Below are positions 38,201 through 49,600 of a stretch of 64,000 nt of DNA, piece by piece. The translations under genes and the position numbers were made by a program. The first letter of the stretch is position 1. Every line of letters starts with the position of its first letter. The notes below the pieces were generated by a model. It did not search any database and was not told where the DNA came from. It worked only from the letters and a program-made list of their open reading frames with translations. The stretch comes from Anaeramoeba flamelloides (Eukaryota; Metamonada; Anaeramoebidae): contig JANTQA010000026.1 in assembly GCA_027625915.1 (NCBI GenBank), positions 8,060,001 through 8,124,000 on the forward strand. Reading direction: 5' to 3'.

Positions 38201-39327
38201 ACTTGAAAATCCCGAAAAGCCATTTTTTAGCAATTATTTTTTTTTGTTATTTTCAATTTTCCTTTTCATTTAAAAACAAAGAAAAACAGTCTGCGTGAAA
38301 AGGTAAAGAAGACAAATAATGTTTTTTTTTTTTTTTTGTCCAATTTCTTCCGTGTGAAAATTTTTTGTGAGAAGCGAAAGTGAAATAACACAATTACTCA
38401 GCCCGCTCAAGGGTGGGAACGTAGTCCTTAAAAGTTGACTTTTCATTTAAATTGATGATTTGTAGGAAGAACTCAGAAATCATTCAGAAAGATTTTCTTG
38501 ATTACTCAGGAATTGAAATTCGTAGTATGTAACAGATTTAAGAATCTCAATTTCTCTGTAATTAACCAAATGTATTAAAAAAAGAAAATTAATTGTTACC
38601 TTTTTTCTTCAAAATCGTCTATATCTGTGATTTGGTTTGAATTTGAATTTAAAGGGAAAACACAAACGTTTAGCTTTTGATTGTAGCAATGCTCCAGATG
38701 AGAAAATGGCTTTTTTATTTTTGCAAGGAATTGATAATCTTGATTGCTTTTATTTTTTAGCATGATTTTAATACTGCCAAGTATTTCTTCGATTTCAGGG
38801 ATCAATTTACAAATCAGGCTGACAAATCGTTCGTATGTACCATCCCTCGAAAAGGTAATTTGAAATTTATTATTGTCACCCTCAAGGCTATTATTATTGC
38901 CGTCTTGGTGAATATTTGTGTTATTGTAAATTGGCAAATTCTGATCAAGGACGATGGTAATTAGTAAAGGGTATAATTCAACAACCAATTCGTTTGAAAT
39001 TAAAATCACCTTTCGTTTGATTATTGGGAATAACTGGTATCTTTTAAAGAGAAAGCTCCATTGCTGTTCGCTCAATAATTTATATTCCACCAAATGCTTA
39101 AGATCCTTTCTCAATGCCCCTTCTTTGGTCATTAAATCATTGTTAGTAATTGAAGTCGAAAAGACATAGCTTGTTTTGGGTTTTGAAAATAGCCATTCTT
39201 TCCATTCGTTCCACCATTTTATGCTCAGAAGAAAGACGTTATTACCTTGCAGTTGTTCTAAATGTATTTCCTTGAAAGTATTGAAATAGCTTAATTCTTC
39301 TTTTATATCATAAGGCCGTTGTTGCAT
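32857..39327 (-). CDS. Ubiquitin carboxyl-terminal hydrolase, DUSP-Ubl-USP type (two exons)
   Basis: Exon 1 is 39327-38600 and exon 2 is 35761-32857, both read on the minus strand, giving 1210 residues ending in TAA. The donor is AAAAAG|GTAACA and the acceptor TTTTTAATAG|TGATTT. Both sides are phase 2 and the join gives DDFEEKSDLNLEDSP. Exon 1 carries a DUSP domain (WWNEWKEWLF, NNDLM, LRKDLKHLVEY, WSFLFKRY, RKVILISN) and a probable Ubl. Exon 2 carries the peptidase C19 core: Cys box NLGNTCFLNSILQ (C380), SQHDSQEF, two CxxC zinc ribbons, and His box GDSFSGHYTAFAQ (H1166) with FNDTK (D1184). Long Asn and Glu-Asn repeats interrupt the fold. The order matches USP4/11/15 and yeast Ubp12, which remove ubiquitin from substrates. 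The catalytic exon alone has no ATG before its residue 65, which supports joining the two. Confidence 0.88.
37781..37884. repeat. 104-bp foldback hairpin
   Basis: The 35-bp arm at 37781-37815 (starts ATTCTTCATATACACC) is complementary to 37850-37884 with about five mismatches, across a 34-bp loop. No second copy was found in the window. Confidence 0.75.
37908..38427. mobile_element. TTAA-flanked element family C, copy 1 (520 bp)
   Basis: TTAA lies at 37904-37907 and 38428-38431. The termini are GGACTACGTT and its reverse complement AACGTAGTCC. The interior aligns along nearly its full length with 52711-53222. TTAA duplication is the hallmark of the piggyBac superfamily; the lack of any transposase frame makes this a non-autonomous member. 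The superfamily call rests on TSD only. Confidence 0.8.
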
Positions 39328-42012
39328 CGAAAAATATAAAAGGGTTTTTAAAGAAGAGATTACCTTTCTTTTTTTAATTTGAAATGTTCTTTACAATTTT
39401 TGAGAATTAAAAAAAAGAAAAGTAATTCACGAGTAAAATAACAAAAAATGATCATTTCAATTTTTATTTCCTTACTTTCCTAATTATTCCTCGATTGAAG
39501 AATATTTGAATAATTCATTATAATATCAAGTTCTTGAAGTTACCATTTCTTGTAGAAGGTTCATTAATTTCTCAATTAGCATTACCAAGTTTCCAATAAA
39601 TTGTTTTTATTGATAATCATAAATCCTTTTGTTGATTTTTTTAACTTTCTTCTCTTGAATATTCTTTTTTCTATATTAGTTTTTTAATTTAAAGATCATA
39701 CATATCACAATTTTTGCCTTATGAAAGAGCCTAAGGAGGTTGCAATACTCTTGTTTTTTATTACCAAATGAAAAAATAATTAATACATGAGAAATTTTAA
39801 TGAGGAAACTGGTCAAAATCATATTAATTTCACCCATTATTTTTTTGGAATCCTTGATTTGTTTGAAAGTTTTGTTTAAGAAATAGTACTGAAGGATTGA
39901 TCTTTGGTGTTATTATGAAGAGTTATAGATGTTATATTTAAATTTTTTTCTTAATCAATAAAATATATTATTTCTGAATCACTTTATCAAAATTTCTAAC
40001 AACAATAGGAGGAACCCAGCAGTATCTTAAAAATACTAATTTAACTTGTTCAAAGGTCAATTTAACATGATAAAGGGTTTAAATGAAATTAGAATAAAAT
40101 ATTATATTTTTTTTTCAATTCTTTTTTAAAAAAACTATAAAAAATCTAAACCTCTTGTGAATGTAGGATTTTGTCAGATAAATTCTTATTTTTTGAAGAA
40201 AAATTTAATTTTATTTATTTTTTCTTTTTTAACTATATTTATGTTTTATCAGTTGAATTTTTGTCTTTTTTATTTTTTCAATTCAATTTTTTTTATTTAA
40301 TAAAATCTTTTGAAATAATCCTTATTACTTTGTTAGTAAAATATAACTATTATTCTAAATTTGTAATATATAGATATAAATATATTAAAACCCTGAAACC
40401 ATTTGAGTTTTGAAATAAATAAGTAAATATTTAAAAATATATAAAAAATTTAAACCTATTAGAAAATTAGTCAATAATAATAGAAATGGTTGCTATCCCA
40501 ATAATTGGTTTATTTTGTAATTTCGAAATAAAAATCCCACGGGTTCTTTATCAATTAAGTTTTAACCCCCCTAAAAAAATATTAATTTTTTAGAGTTTTA
40601 TTAATATATAAGAAAAGTTAAATCTTAATTCATCTTTATTATTCTTTAAAAAAGTATATTCAACTTTTAGTTTAAGAAAAACAATATTCTTAAAAGATAA
40701 TTATTTATCAGTTTATTCTAACAATTCATTTTTAGTGTTAATTGTTAAATCCATTTTTTAAATAATTCCATTTAAAATAATTTAATTGAAAAAATCTCAA
40801 AAATTTTGGTTTATTTTTAGTAGTTGTAATTCTATTTTTTCCTGATATTTTTATTATTTCTCTCTCTAAAAAAAATAAATTACGTATTTTTTACTATTAT
40901 TCGTTTTAATTTCTTATAATAATATATAAGTTCGTATATATTGTTTAATGTTCTTAAAATATAAAATATGGGTTTTATTTCAGATTTTTTCATATTAAAA
41001 AAATTATTTAATATATAATTATCAATTTATCAAGATATACTATCTATTTTTTTTTTTTTTTTTTTGATAGGATCAGTTATTTTGGAATATTTATATAGTT
41101 CATTTTATTAAATTATCTAAAAAGAAAAATATGAAGATTAAATTAAAGACTGGTGTATCTCTTCCAAAAAAAAAAAATAAAAAAGAATGAAAAAAAATTT
41201 ATCTATTAAGATACTTTTTAATTATTGTAATTTGTAGATTATTTTTTGAATATGAGAATTTATAGAAATTATCCGATTATTTTTAATTTCTTGGTGTTTG
41301 TGAAAAAAAAATAAAGTATACGAAAAATATTATATTGTCTATTTCATATAATTAATTACAAAACTAGAAATACTTATTTCGAAAAATAATTTTATTTTTC
41401 TAAAAATTTAATTACGGAGTTACAAAATATTATTTTTTGTTAATAATTTCTTTAAAATATAAGAGAATTTTTTTGGAATTTTCTTATAAAAAATTAATAT
41501 TTTAAATTTTTTTCCACATTAGTATTTTATATTTAACTAATTTCAATAGAATTATATTTATATTACTAGATCATTACAAAGTATTTTTATCTTTATTCTT
41601 TAAAAAAAGTAAAAATTATTTTTATTTTTTACATTTGTCATTATATAGATTTTTTTAAAATATTTTTGATTTTTTAACATAAAATGTGTCTCTATTGTTG
41701 TTGCCTTTGAAGTATTTAAATCTATCATTTCAGCTCAACAGCGATGATAAATGTTTATTTTTTGTATGTAAGTGATCTACATTACTTTAGAATAATAATA
41801 TGAAGGGTGGCAGTGGTGACCGACCCTATAAGTAGAGTTCCTCAAAATCTTTTATAAATCGGATATGTAAAATAATAATAGTTTTTATATTATTCATAAA
41901 TAATATTAAATATCTTCATGATATATGTTGAAAAAAAAAATCTGTTTGAATAATCTTAAAATTTTTCGAAAAAATATTTAGAATTATTGAAGTTCTGCAA
42001 ACTGTTTTCGAG

Positions 42013-42960
42013 TACCATCAAGTGCAGTAAAGTGCCTATGTTTTCCAGAATGTAAATAGAGAAAAAAATCAAAGATTTTTATTTTTTTTACTTTTTACTT
42101 TTTCCAAATTTCCTTTTTTAAGTTGTTTGGGTTCCTCCTCTTTTTGTTTTTTTAGGTGCTTGGGGAAGGTAAAAGGAATAAAAAATCATTATAAGAATTG
42201 GCGGACTTGGTCATGACTAACCTAACTAAACTTGTTAATGATCAGATCTAAAACGAATTGAGCTGGACTTATGCAACTGTAGAGAACTGAATCCAACGAA
42301 TGCGATCTGAAACCAACCAAAGTGAACCGAATTGGACTTTCCGTACAATCTGTCGAGTCGTTACCTGGACTGGGTTTTTGCTGTCGAGTCGGTATCTTGT
42401 ACTGGGATTTTGCGAAAACAAGATTTGGGAAACTTGCAAAAAAAAAAAAAAAAAAAAAGCAACTCAATTTTGTAAAACCAAATCTTATTCTTAAAACCTT
42501 AGCACTTTATAGAATCAAACCATCTATAAAGTTCTAAAAAACTTAATAAAGTAACCTATTTCATTTGATCTATAGTTGTTCAAATATTTAGATCTCTTTA
42601 TTAAAACAAATTGAAAATATTAATCATTTTTTATGGGTATATCCTTCCTATGAAAAAGATAGATTAATATTTCATAACAAATTAAAAAAAAAAAAAAATC
42701 TTAATGAATTAATTTAAAACAAACAGTTTGAAACTATTTTCATTAAATAATAATCGTTAAATCTATGATTTTACGCTTAAATTTCTGAAAGGGAATTTAA
42801 GTAAAAGGATATCCAGAGTGTAATTTACACTTCTTCAACAATAAAAAAAAAATCAAAGATTTTTTTCAATTCTTTAAAATTTTGAAAAACCTATCAGTGA
42901 TTTTTTTTAATTTCATTAATAAAAAGAAAATTTTTGAAATTTTATTTTAATTTCAAAGGA
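42013..42960. repeat. Multi-palindrome foldback element, copy 4, interrupted
   Basis: The left part 42013-42080 (ACCATCAAGTGCAGTAAAGT then GCCTATGTTTTCCAGAAT) and the right part 42851-42960 (AAAACCTATCAGTGATTTTT, TAAAAAGAAAATTTTTGAAA) match units of copies 1 and 2. The intervening 770 bp is the retroelement. Confidence 0.6.
42081..42850 (+). mobile_element. Composite LINE-tailed retroelement, copy 1 (770 bp)
   Basis: A target-site duplication AATCAAAGATTTTT flanks it (42067-42080 and 42851-42864). The 5' module (to about 42437) is non-coding and not LINE-like; it includes a 31-32-bp tandem pair beginning CTGTCGAGTCG (near 42351 and 42382) and ends in an internal run of about 20 A. The 3' module (about 42459-42840) is a degraded LINE end: IENINHFLWV and SYEKDRLIFHNKL are recognisable and the tail is GTGTAATTTACACTTCTTCA followed by poly(A). 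The copy at 49601-50393 is nearly identical and starts at the same 5' point. Confidence 0.8.
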
Positions 42961-43538
42961 AGAGAGAAAAATCTAAATTTTTTTTCAATTCGTTTATATT
43001 CTGGAATATATAACTATAATTTTATTTTTTTCAATTGTATTTTGATTAGAAATTTAATAGATTTTCAAAACATAAAAGAAGGATCAAAAAAAAATCTTAA
43101 GGTAAATAAGAAGAATGAAAAAACATTTAAATTACTTATTATTTTTTATTTTATTTTAAAGGGGTGGATGGATCTATTTTCCTCTGACACCTCAAATTTC
43201 TATCAAATTAAAATAAAATAAAAAAGATTTTTTTAATTCCATTAAATAAATAAATAAAAACATTTAAAATAAGAACTCTGTTCCTAAGTATTCTAAAAGT
43301 AAACACTGTTAGCATTGGTTTATTTCAATAATAAATATTAGTTATATTATGATTTTTTTGTAAGTTAGGAATTTATTATTAAAATATGTATTATTTTCTT
43401 TTTTCTGTTTCTATTTAAATGAGGATTCAGATATATTTTTTCCAATTTATGATAAAGTTCAAAAAAAAGAAAGTTCAAAAAATTTCATTATTATCTAAAA
43501 TCTTGATACTGGTAATATTGTTATTTAAATAAAAATCA

Positions 43539-43568
<30 letters not shown>

Positions 43569-43574
<6 letters not shown>

Positions 43575-43770
43575 TTTGAAGGGAGGAAATAAATTTCCAC
43601 TTACAGCCCTAATTTCTAAATTTTAGTTTAGAAATCTCAATAAAGAATCATAATTCTCTTTATAATTAACTAATGATAAAATAAACAATGAGTCTTTATT
43701 TCGAATAATATAAAAGATATTATTCTTATTATTTTTGTTCATTTGAATTAAATCAAAAATCAAGATATAT
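43569..43770 (+). repeat. Repeat shared with 58311-58510
   Basis: Ordered matches include TCTAAATTTTAGTTTAGAAA-like, CTCAATAAAGAATCATAATT, TTAACTAATGATAAAATAAA, CAATGAGTCTTTATTTCGAA and TATTATTCTTATTATTTTTG. Identity is clearly above background. The type of element is unknown. Confidence 0.6.
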
Positions 43771-45282
43771 GATAAAATCTTAATAATTGTGAGAAAAATT
43801 TAAATCTAAATATAATATTAATTGAAATTTTTGTCTAATTCAACAAGGGTATATTACTAAAAAAAAGTTTTAAAATCAAAAAATAGATAATGTTGAAATA
43901 ATGTTATTTTTTTAAAAAAACAACACAAAAGAAAATTATTTCATCAACATCAGATCAAGATTTTATATTATTTCTCGATTTGGTTGGCAGATCTATCTAT
44001 CATTTAGATCTATGAGAATAATAAAAAAAGGCAAATAAATATTCAGTTGCCAAATCTTTTTTGGTATTGTAAAAACCTTTTGAATAAAAATGTTAATAAA
44101 AGTATAAAAGTTTCATTCTATTCTTTCAAAAATATCTTTTTAATTAAAATATTTTATTTATTCTATTTCAGTATAAAAGGCGATGGACAACTTTTCCAAA
44201 GCTTTCTCACTAAGTCATCCACACCAATATAATTTTTAAGATTCTTTTCTTTTCATATCTTTTTTCTTCTAATTCATCTTATTTCTTTCCATTCCACAGA
44301 AAAAAAACTAGCGTTTAAAGGTTGTTTTGGCGGCTTACCATTAATCAGAATTAAATTCTTCTTTATTCTTTTTGGTTATTTAACTTGTGCAGGTAATTAC
44401 TCTATTTTTAGAAAAAACACATATATTTTATATTCAAGTATATTTTCAAAATATAAAAATTATTTGTTCGATCGTAATCTTTATATGGGAATTCCCCTTT
44501 TAAAATAAAAAAACTTTTTTTTAAACCATTCATGACTTGTATGAAGCTTCGATGTCTTTTGAACCTTTAAAACACTTTCAGAAAATTTACAAGCCTTTCA
44601 AACATTTTCTAGCTTTTTTTACGGGAGAAACCATTATAATTGTACTAAACTTTGTTCAATTGATCGGAATTTTAAATATATTCATTTCAAAAAAATAAGT
44701 TTTCTTTTTATCCCTAGATTTGTATTTTATTGCAATATTGTGGGTTATCTCAATTTTATAGATTTATTGTGATTTTATCAATTTTTCGCAACATTTTAAT
44801 TTTTCAAGAGAAAATTGAATAAATCTCAAATTTTCTTTTTATCCCAAGATTTGTGTTTTATTTCAATATTGTGAACAGATCTCTTAATTATTCAAAAAGT
44901 AATAAAGTATGCTATGCAGATATTAAAATATAAAAATCTATCTTATTATCTAGATTTTTTATTGCAAATTTTGTAATAATCCATATAATCACAAAACCTA
45001 GAATTAAAAACGAAAAAAATAAAAAAATAAATTAAAAAAAAAATGACTTTATTATTCTTTTATAAACAATTTCGAAATTTAATTTTTTCAGTCGAAAATA
45101 AATAGTTTTATTAATTAATTCTAATTTATTTATTTTCTAATTGTATCAAATTAAATCTTGATTTATTTTCTGAAAGAAATAAAAATGAAGTAACATTTCC
45201 CCACATCGTTTTTATATGTCATTTTCACAAGTGTGGATTTATATAACAATAAGAATAAAAGATAAACAATGATAATCAAAAA

Positions 45283-46860
45283 TTAATTCCTTTTTTTTGT
45301 AAATTCTCTAATTGATTCTATCGAACAAAAAATATTGAAAATTATTCCCAATGTCATTGTAATCCAAGGGATAATTGGTTTTTTTCTTAAAAGTTCTAAT
45401 TCAAATTCATTTACTTCTTCAGCCAGGTTCAATTTCTTTATGTCATCATTTTCAGAAAAGTTTGTTTCTGATGAATTTATTAAATTTTGTTCCTGATCTT
45501 CTGTCGAATTTAGTGGATTAGAGATTAAATTTTTTTCATTTAAATTTTGTTCATTTAAAATTTGTTCACTAATTGTTTTATTTTTTAATTCATTCTGGCT
45601 CTCATCTTCATCCCCGTTATCATTATCGCGGTCACTGTCAGCCTCAGCACCATCAGCATTTTCATCGTCATTGTTGGTAACAATAATTTCTCTTAAATGA
45701 AAATCTGTTTTCCAAATACCTTTCTGTTTTTTGAAATTATGTCGAAGTTTTATGAAAAAAAAAGAAGGGAATATTATAACAACAAGTGTTCCACAAAACG
45801 CACCTGTAATTGAAAAAATTGAAACGACATCTGGGATGAGCAAAGACAGAATCAAAATTCCAAAAAAAGGGATAACTGAGGTATACCAGACATTTTTGGA
45901 ATTTTCAACAGAATCTGTGCCATAAATCACTTTGCGAAGAGCAACTTTCCCTGTAAAAAAGATGACTGGTGTACTAAAGATGATTGCAATGATCATGCCG
46001 ATTTGAGCAAAAATGGACCAAACGGAATCGTTGGAATAATTCAACAAAACATCACCATTCGTCGTGTCTTTAAAATCCAGATAAGCAAAGATCCCAACAA
46101 CTAAATAAAACGCTAAGCCAAGCAAAATGGTATTTAAAATCAACAAAAAGACCTTTCGTTTAGTTGGGTGGATCAGTTCTTGTTTGACTGGGAAGAAGGC
46201 CACTTGGCAAACAAAGGCAAGAGAAAAGATCGGAACTGCCAATAAGGATTCCAAATTGAATCGAAAATAAGAAATCTCCTTTGGACTGATCCCATTTTTC
46301 CTTAAATTAGGTATGGAATGGATCAGTGTTTGTAAAACGACAATAAATAAGGCAATTATAACCAAAAAAGAAGGGAATCGTAAACTTCCGATCTTCCTGA
46401 AAAATGTCAAGGGTAAGATTAGCGAAATCGAAATTATGGTAATAAATAACCTCCGATCGATCCATTTAGCCTTGCTAGATGACGTGTCCTCAAAAAAGGA
46501 ACTTATTAAGGAATCACTCAGATCTCCAAGAAAACAAAAATAAGCCGTAACCGCGCCAAAAATTAACAAAATGATAATAAAGGATACAATTTTTGAAAAT
46601 CGCTTGTTGAAAATAAATTCTGCAAGATCCTTGTATGAATTTTGTCCTGTCAGTCTTGACATTTGATCAAGTAACATTAAAGAGTAGCCTGAAATTGATG
46701 CACACAAGATTAAAAGAAATATTCCTTGTACAATTCCCGAGACAGCAAATCCAAATGGAACAGAAAGCGTACCTCCTCCTAAGAGCGTATTACATAACGT
46801 TAAAGAGGCGCCTAGTAAGTGCAATCCAGGTTGGCTCTTTACTTTTTTTGTGACAGCCAT
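45283..46860 (-). CDS. Amino-acid transporter, AVT/SLC38-like (Aa_trans family)
   Basis: The single exon runs from ATG to TAA, 525 residues. The N-terminus GASLTLCNTLLGGGTLSVPF is the substrate-site helix-1 region of the amino acid/auxin permease family, with the usual GxG break. About ten further hydrophobic segments follow (for example GIFLLILCASISGYSLMLLD, FIIILLIFGAVTAYFCFLGD, IGMIIAIIFSTPVIFFTGK, FGILILSLLIPDVVSIFSIT, FCGTLVVIIFPSFFFI). A hydrophilic, Asp/Glu/Asn-rich loop at about 395-490 precedes the last helix; in this family such a loop can lie on the cytosolic side, possibly a regulatory site. Known members are proton- or sodium-coupled carriers of neutral amino acids at vacuolar or plasma membranes. 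Substrate and membrane cannot be decided here. Confidence 0.87.
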   Translation of the reverse strand: MAVTKKVKSQPGLHLLGASLTLCNTLLGGGTLSVPFGFAVSGIVQGIFLLILCASISGYSLMLLDQMSRLTGQNSYKDLAEFIFNKRFSKIVSFIIILLIFGAVTAYFCFLGDLSDSLISSFFEDTSSSKAKWIDRRLFITIISISLILPLTFFRKIGSLRFPSFLVIIALFIVVLQTLIHSIPNLRKNGISPKEISYFRFNLESLLAVPIFSLAFVCQVAFFPVKQELIHPTKRKVFLLILNTILLGLAFYLVVGIFAYLDFKDTTNGDVLLNYSNDSVWSIFAQIGMIIAIIFSTPVIFFTGKVALRKVIYGTDSVENSKNVWYTSVIPFFGILILSLLIPDVVSIFSITGAFCGTLVVIIFPSFFFIKLRHNFKKQKGIWKTDFHLREIIVTNNDDENADGAEADSDRDNDNGDEDESQNELKNKTISEQILNEQNLNEKNLISNPLNSTEDQEQNLINSSETNFSENDDIKKLNLAEEVNEFELELLRKKPIIPWITMTLGIIFNIFCSIESIREFTKKRN

Positions 46861-48852
46861 AAGTCAATCTTGCAATTTAAAAAGTTGGATAAATAAAAAA
46901 AAAAAATAAAACCCTAATTTCATATTTGGAATTTTGTTTTTTTTAAACAATTTTATTTATTTGCCAAATTCGACAGTCGATTCAAAAATTTGAATGCTTG
47001 TTTAACTGTTTGTCAATAAAACAGATTATCAAAAACAAGAAAAAAAAGAACGATTAGAGTAAAAAATATTTACAATTTTTTTCACTTAACAATTCGCTTC
47101 TTTTTGTCAAGTAGTTTTTTGATAGCCCTGATCTTTTGTTTACAAATTTTTTTTTAAGGTTTTGATTATTGAAGAGTGACATTTTTAGTGTCTTTGTTAT
47201 TCAGAAGTGTAATTGAAAATGTTTTATTCATAAAATTTTTTTGCAAATTTCTTGTTGGAAAAATTTTTATTTGTCAGATTTTAACTCCTCCAATAACTTT
47301 ACTTTTTTAAAAAACCAACCTGTCTAAAATAACTTGTGTCCAAAGGCTCTAACACTTTTTTCAAAAGATAATTTGTGAATTTTGTTTTTTTTGTTCCAAT
47401 GTAGATCTAATTCAGTAACCAATCTGACAATGAATTCGAATTCATTTTTGAAATAAACTCCTTAACGATTTACAATTAAATCTGAAATTAGGAAGGCGTT
47501 TTGTTGAAAAATTTTCATAATTTTTTCGAATTTTTCAAAACGAAAATTTTTTTTATTTTTGATAAATTCAATTATTGAAAAATTATCTCGTTTATAAGAT
47601 AAAGGTCCAATTTGATCTTTATATTTTTACAATTTCTTTTTAAATAATGGAACTTTAAGAAATCTATACTCATAATTCATTATCCCGCATTGCCAGTTTC
47701 TTTGATATGTTAATGTATAAGATCTTATATAAAAAAAAACACAACTTTTATTTTGAAAACAGGGATTGCACTTTTCTGTATCAATTATTTGAACAATAGC
47801 AACCTCAAAATGTTTTTTTTTCTAATTATAATTTAATTACTCTAATTAAAGTTAAAGTAAAAAAAATATAAAATTATTAAAAAACTTTATGAGAACTGTT
47901 GATTATTGGTGTGAGTTGTTTGTTTTTAATTTTTATATTTATTTTGTAAAAAAATTTTGAAGTTTCTGAAAATCCATTAATCTTTTTCTTGAAATTCTGA
48001 TTTTTTCAGATGAAATATTAATTTATTTTCATTTAAGGGATTAGTACTCTACGACAAAAATTAAAACTGATTAAAATATGTTATTTGGTTGTATTCTCTC
48101 CTTAAAAATTTTGTATATATAGGGTTTCAAAAAATTCTGATCAACGAAGAAACCCAAAAAAGAATATTTTTTTTTTAAATCTATTTATTATTTTCCATTT
48201 TTTCTAAAAAGAAAAAGAGATAAATTCATTTTATTTCTCACATTATAAATTTTTTTAACATTTTTTATTGTTATTTTCATAATTATTATTTAATAACAAG
48301 TCTTTGTTGATTGGTATATTAAAATCAAGATTTTTTTTTCTTTTTTTAATTCTTTTCGTTAACCAAAAAAAAAAAAAAATTATTGAACCAATTGAATTTT
48401 AATTGTATTTTTTTTAAGAAAGGTAATTATAATCATTAAAGTTTGAAAGTCATTTATCATTTAAAAAGAAATTTTGTTTTTGTTCAAAGATAAAATTCAA
48501 TTTTTCAAAATAAAATTTTCTTGAAGGTATTTAGGAATCCAATCATCAAAATTCAAAATCAATTTTTTTCTACTAAAAATGATTTAAATTGTTAAAAGGT
48601 TGCTTGTGAATAAGAACAAACAGTTTGTAAAAAAATTTTTCAAAATGGAAAATTTTTTTGAAATTTTTTTTTGATTTTTTGATAATCAAAAAAAAACTTT
48701 TTTAAAACTTTACAGTATAAAAAAAATTCCTTGATAGATTTAAATTTCATTGATAAACTTTTGTTAAAACTACATCAAATATCTATTGATTTAATCAATT
48801 ATACTCTAATAAGTTTAATTGGTTGATATTTTTATTGAAATGTTAATTATTA

Positions 48853-49048
48853 TTGTCAGTTCAACTTTTAAGACACACAATTTCAAGGGAATATAAGATA
48901 AAAAAAATCTCAAATTAAGGTATACATTTTTTCGAATTTTTTTTACACACATAATTTTAATAGAATTTGAATTTTTTACATTAATTTGTGATTTTTATTT
49001 TGTCCTAAAATCCATTGAAAGTAAGTACTTTGAAAGTGGAGATGGTTA
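48853..49048. mobile_element. TA-flanked MITE family B, copy 2 (196 bp, diverged)
   Basis: TA flanks both ends. The left end is TTGTCAGTTCAACTTTTAAG and the right is GTGGAGATGGTTA, both degenerate forms of the copy 1 ends. Inner strings ATCTCAAATTAAGGTA and TTAATTTGTGATTTTTATTT agree with the other copies. The length equals that of copies 1 and 3. Confidence 0.75.
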
Positions 49049-49299
49049 TATAGATTTGTAATGTATGTTCGCTTGTAGAAAATAACTATTTTTGCTTATT
49101 ATTTATTAATTTATATTTTCAAGAACTTATTTTTTGATTTTTTTTCTTTTTTTTCTTGAATTTACTTTTTTAAGGGTTTTGAAAGTTTGAGATCAATAAG
49201 TTTTATTATGACTTTAAAATACTATATCTGGGGTTTTTTATCCCTTGAGAATTTTAATAATGGGTGATGATATTGTTCACTCTTTTGGAACTTTTATTG

Positions 49300-49521
49300 A
49301 CTGTTGATTGTAAAATAAATGGAACAAAATTTTCATTTGGCTTTCCAAAAATAAAACACCTCAAGAATTAAAATATATCTAGAAAGACTCCAATTCTAAA
49401 AGGGAAAAGAATAATAATTTAAGTTTATTTAAGGTCTTAAAAATTTGAAAGGTATTCTTTTAAAATCATTTTTCGGAAAGCTGAATGAAAATTTTGTTCC
49501 ATTTATTTTGCAATAAATAGT
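49300..49521. mobile_element. MITE family A, copy 5 (222 bp, best preserved)
   Basis: The left arm begins ACTGTTGATTGTAAAATAAA and continues TGGAACAAAATTTTCATTTG. The right arm contains GGAAAGCTGAATGAAAATTT and TGTTCCATTTATTTTGCAAT and ends AAATAGT. The arms are about 52 bp and almost complementary, so this copy best defines the family. Confidence 0.85.
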
Positions 49522-49600
49522 AAGGTAAATAATTGTTGATTTTATTAATTCCTTGTTTTATCAAGTATTGACTAATTTTTTGATAAATAAATGATTTTTT

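Larger units (their letters stand above)
35762..38599 (-). other. Large intron of the USP gene (2838 bp, phase 2)
   Basis: It separates the DUSP exon from the catalytic exon. It contains a TTAA-flanked 520-bp element, a 35-bp-arm hairpin and an old repeat (about 36920-37430) shared with 16640-17210. No coding segment was recognised inside. Confidence 0.82.
39328..45282. other. Intergenic region with nested foldback and composite retroelement
   Basis: Contents listed separately: foldback copy 4 (42013-42960) with retroelement copy 1 inside, an AT microsatellite at about 43540-43571, and a repeat at 43569-43770 shared with 58311-58510. An exon-like stretch at about 44304-44394 is discussed in the findings. 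The rest (39328-42000) is A/T-rich with nothing recognised. Confidence 0.55.
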
